Below, piece by piece: positions 61,426 through 64,000 of a stretch of 64,000 nt of DNA. Below the pieces are notes generated by a model. It was not told the DNA's origin and did not search any database. It saw only the letters and a program-made list of their open reading frames with translations. Position 1 is the first letter of the stretch. Every line of letters begins with the position of its first letter. The DNA is taken from NCBI GenBank assembly GCA_963789515.1, contig CAWBKW010000001.1, positions 62,001 to 126,000 of the forward strand, written 5' to 3'. The DNA comes from JBAXEO01 sp963789515. GTDB lineage: Bacteria > Actinomycetota > Coriobacteriia > Anaerosomatales > JAAXUF01. The translations under genes were made by a program, and so were the position numbers.

Positions 61426-62891
61426 CTGGCCGCGCCGGCTCTCTCGCCGACAAGACCTCGTCGGCGCGCTTGACCACCTCGGCGTCGCCGGGCGCGTAGT
61501 AGTCGAGCGGGATTGCGCCCGCCTCCCATGCGTCTACGATCGGGTCGATGAAACTCCAGCCCGCATCGACTTCGCGCGTCGACACGAAGAGCGTCTGGTC
61601 GCCGCGCATGGCGTCGAACATGAGCTTCGCGTACTCCTCGACGTACTGGGCCTTCTCGGTCTTCTCGTAGAGGAAGAACGTGAAGCGGCGCTCCTCGACC
61701 TCGTCCTCGAAGCCGACGCGCTTGGCGAAGAAGCAGATCTCTATCTGGTCGTTGGGCTCCATGGTGAACACGATCTTGTTCGCCACGTGTTCCTGGCCCC
61801 CGCAGATGCACCGCTCGGGATGGCGGAACGTCACGACGATGCGCTTGCAAGCCTCGCCCATCCACTTGCCGGCTTCCATGGTCACGCCGACGCCGGCCCA
61901 CCGCGGGCCCTTCATCCGCGTCCGCAGCTGGAAGTAGCTCTCGGTCTGCGAGTCCGGGGACACGCCGGCGATCTCGCGGAACCCCTCGACCTGCGCTCGG
62001 AAGGTGTTGTCCGCGACCTCCCCTGCGGTCATCGGCGTCAGCGACTCGATGAGCTCGGCGCGTGCGTCCCGGATGTCGTCGGCCGACTGCGACGCCGGCT
62101 GTTCCATCGTCACCAGCGCAAGCATCTGGAGCAGGTGGTTCTGGCCGACGTCTCGCAGCGCCCCGACGTGGTCGTAGAAGGCACCCCGCTTCTCGGCGCC
62201 GATCTCCTCGAGCAGCGTGATGTCGATCGCGTCGATCGCCTGTCGGCTCCATTCGCTTTCAAAGAGGTTGTTGGTGAAGCGGAAGTTCAGGATGCCCTGC
62301 AGCATCTCCTTGGCGAGGTAGTGGTCGATGCGGTAGATCTGTTCCTCTCGGAAGAGGCTGCCGAGAAGGGAGTCGAGCTCGCGGGCGGTATCGAGGTCGT
62401 CACCGAAGGGCTTCTCGACCAGGACCCGCGTCCATCCCGTGTCATCGGAGCACTCGATCGTAAGCCCGCTCGACGCGAGCTGGCGGAAGATCAGCTCGTA
62501 GTCGCTCGGCGGCACGGCCAGGTAGAAGACCTTGTTGGAGCACACGCCCCACTTCTCCTGAATCACACCGAGGGCATGGGCCATGTCGTGGTAGGCGGCC
62601 GAGTCGTCGAAACTCGCCGCGCTGGTAGCGGAAGAGCGACAGGAACGTCTCGACGTCCTCAGGGGAGGCGGTGGCCGCGCGTTCCGCCAGGATTCCCCTC
62701 ACGTGTGCCTGAAGCTCCGCATCGCCCCATTCGCGACGGCCGAAGCCCACAACCACGAGTTTCTCGGGCAGGAGTCCCTTTCCCATGAGGTAGAAGAGCG
62801 ACGGCACGACCTTGCGCGCCATCAGATCTCCGGTCGGACCGAAGACCACCAGGATCGTGGGCGAAAGTCGTGCAGGATGGTGCTCAGCCAT
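61331..62891 (-). CDS. zwf: Glucose-6-phosphate dehydrogenase (frame-interrupted)
   Basis: ATG at 62891 behind GGAGG. Oxidises glucose-6-phosphate to 6-phosphogluconolactone, making NADPH. VVFGPTGDLMARKVVPSLFY (nucleotide site), RVLVEKPFGDDLD, and the substrate/catalytic motif YRIDHYLAKEMLQ. One shift: deleting one A of AAA at 62610-62612 (extra T on the coding strand) restores RGEFDDSAAYHDMAHALGVI. About 490 residues to VKRADEVLSARE near 61450, the normal Zwf end; the frame then runs on past the gnd start to 61331. First gene of zwf-gnd-dikinase-plsY-like operon; divergent from the amidohydrolase. Confidence 0.92.
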
Positions 62892-62966
62892 GAGTGATTC
62901 CTCCAAGACTCCAAAGCGGTACGCTACAAGAGGATTCCCATTACCGGACCGTCGAGGAGCACCACC

Positions 62967-63755
62967 TTGAAGATCATCGACATCCACGCTCACGCCTGGC
63001 CCGAGACCGTGGCCCCGAACGCCATCGCGTCGCTCGAGCGCATGGGGACGCTGAAAGCCTACTACGACGGCACCGTCGCCGGGCTGCTCGGCATCATGCA
63101 CCGAAGCGGCGTGTCGGTGTCGGTGGTGCAGCCGGTGGCCACCAAGGCCAGCCAGGTGCCGGGCATCAACGACTGGGCCGCGTCGATCTCCCGCGAAGGC
63201 ATCGTGCCGTTCGGTGCGATGCATCCCGAGATGGAGGATCCGGCCGCCGAGATCGCTCGGATGGCCTCCCTCGGACTGCGCGGCATGAAGCTACACCCGG
63301 AACACCAGTCCTTCGCACCGGACGAACCGCGCCTGGCCCCCATCTACGAGGCCGCGATCGCACACGACATGACCGTCTTCTTCCACGCCGGCGCTGACGA
63401 GCTCCACGAGACCGTTCGGGGGACACCTCACGCATTCTCCGCGGCGCTCGCCGCGTTCCCGCGGATGCGAGTCGTCCTCGCCCACCTCGGCGGGTTTCGG
63501 GTGTGGAACGAGGTCGCCGAAGTGCTCGTCGGACAGAACGTCTACCTCGACACGGCCTACACGCTCGGGCATCTGCCCGACGCCGACTTCGTCGAGATTG
63601 TGCACGCGCACGGCGCCGAGAAGGTGCTGTTCGGCAGCGACGGGCCGTGGACCGACCCCGCCGCCGAGATCGCCTGGCTGCGCTCGCTCCCTCTCGCCGA
63701 GGGGGTCATCGAGGCCGTTCTCGGCGGGAATGCCGAGCGGCTCCTGGCCGAGTAG
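62967..63755 (+). CDS. Amidohydrolase family protein (ACMSD/amidohydro_2 type)
   Basis: 262 residues, TTG start after GAGGAG. Metal-dependent TIM-barrel hydrolase or decarboxylase. HAHAWPE after strand 1 (HxH metal ligands), GLRGMKLHPEHQSFAPDE (strand 4, Lys/His), FFHAGADELH (strand 5 His), VVLAHLGGFRVW (strand 6 His) and FGSDGPWTDP (strand 8 Asp). The set is complete, so activity is likely; the substrate is unknown. Cytoplasmic. Divergent from zwf with 75 bases between the starts. Intact. Confidence 0.9.
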   Translation: MKIIDIHAHAWPETVAPNAIASLERMGTLKAYYDGTVAGLLGIMHRSGVSVSVVQPVATKASQVPGINDWAASISREGIVPFGAMHPEMEDPAAEIARMASLGLRGMKLHPEHQSFAPDEPRLAPIYEAAIAHDMTVFFHAGADELHETVRGTPHAFSAALAAFPRMRVVLAHLGGFRVWNEVAEVLVGQNVYLDTAYTLGHLPDADFVEIVHAHGAEKVLFGSDGPWTDPAAEIAWLRSLPLAEGVIEAVLGGNAERLLAE

Positions 63756-63911
63756 ATGGCTTAGACTCGCTGGAATTCGCTCGGATCAGCGGTTCGGGCA
63801 CGGCACTCGCTTACGCCGCAGTGCGGCCAGCCGCTGGCGGGGGCTTTCCCGGGACATGCCGAGCACTGGACCAGCTTGCGATCGATCTCTCGTCTGCCAA
63901 CGGAGACATCA

Positions 63912-64000
63912 GTGGATGGACCGGACCTCAGCGACCCCCGACTCGCCGACTTGTGCTCGGCCGCTCTCGACGTGCTCTCGCGGCCGGTGGTCATCGGTGA
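63912..64000 (+). CDS. Start of an unidentified gene (3' end outside window)
   Basis: GTG at 63912 six bases after GGAG opens a frame that remains open to the window edge (VDGPDLSDPRLADLCSAALD, VLSRPVVIG). Thirty residues are too few to assign a family, but the ribosome site and codon use look real. Confidence 0.45.
   Translation, partial: MDGPDLSDPRLADLCSAALDVLSRPVVIG

Overview
This is a 64 kb stretch of a high-GC bacterial chromosome. GC-ending codons, many GTG/TTG starts with GGAGG-type ribosome sites, Ku/LigD, SHOCT/DUF6325 and DUF2178-HTH gene pairs suggest an environmental Actinomycetota (possibly Coriobacteriia-like). That placement is inference from gene content. Multihaem c-type cytochrome and anaerobic sulfatase-maturase genes suggest anaerobic or facultative life. 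I see no insertion sequence, phage, CRISPR array or replication origin. About half of the protein genes are broken by one or more single-base shifts while the protein stays conserved on both sides. Several breaks sit on short homopolymers. I read most of these as sequence or assembly indels and annotate each locus as one frame-interrupted CDS.

Layout. 0-6 kb: 3' part of a PhoR-like histidine kinase, two small membrane proteins, a double alpha/beta-hydrolase fused to an HdeD-like membrane domain, and a secreted coiled-coil/RlpA-barrel protein. 6-14 kb: methyltransferase, SHOCT membrane protein, secreted multihaem cytochrome with DUF5648 repeats, lipoprotein MsrA, quinone-reductase-like dehydrogenase, and a secreted Kelch propeller with DUF5648 repeats. 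14-20 kb: first of five DUF1269-type glycine-zipper proteins, a self-regulated DUF2178/HTH/DUF4386/NmrA operon, a two-domain VOC protein and two tandem CPBP proteases. 20-35 kb: two serine tRNAs, then membrane and stress genes: K+ channel, YvlD-like protein, two near-identical DUF1269-type cassettes, NhaP antiporter, SulP permease, DUF2252, DUF6325-SHOCT, cardiolipin synthase, GAP and AI-2E-type proteins.

35-43 kb: anaerobic sulfatase maturase facing a Cys-type sulfatase and an MFS exporter, then a second SulP and a fourth DUF1269-type gene. 43-47 kb: DUF2177-Ku-LigD non-homologous end-joining operon. 47-52 kb: DUF2207 protein, tadA, two serine tRNAs and tRNA-Arg(ACG), a fifth DUF1269-type gene and an MFS transporter. 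52-57 kb: SDR, LOG-like protein and an ABC ATPase/FtsX permease operon. 57-64 kb: zwf-gnd-phosphohistidine dikinase-plsY-like operon, an amidohydrolase and the start of one more gene.

Most genes concern the envelope: ion and proton transport, phospholipid synthesis, periplasmic repair and redox, membrane proteases and abundant small membrane proteins. The rest concern DNA-end repair, NADPH supply and tRNA function. All four serine tRNA isoacceptors needed to read the six serine codons lie in this window.
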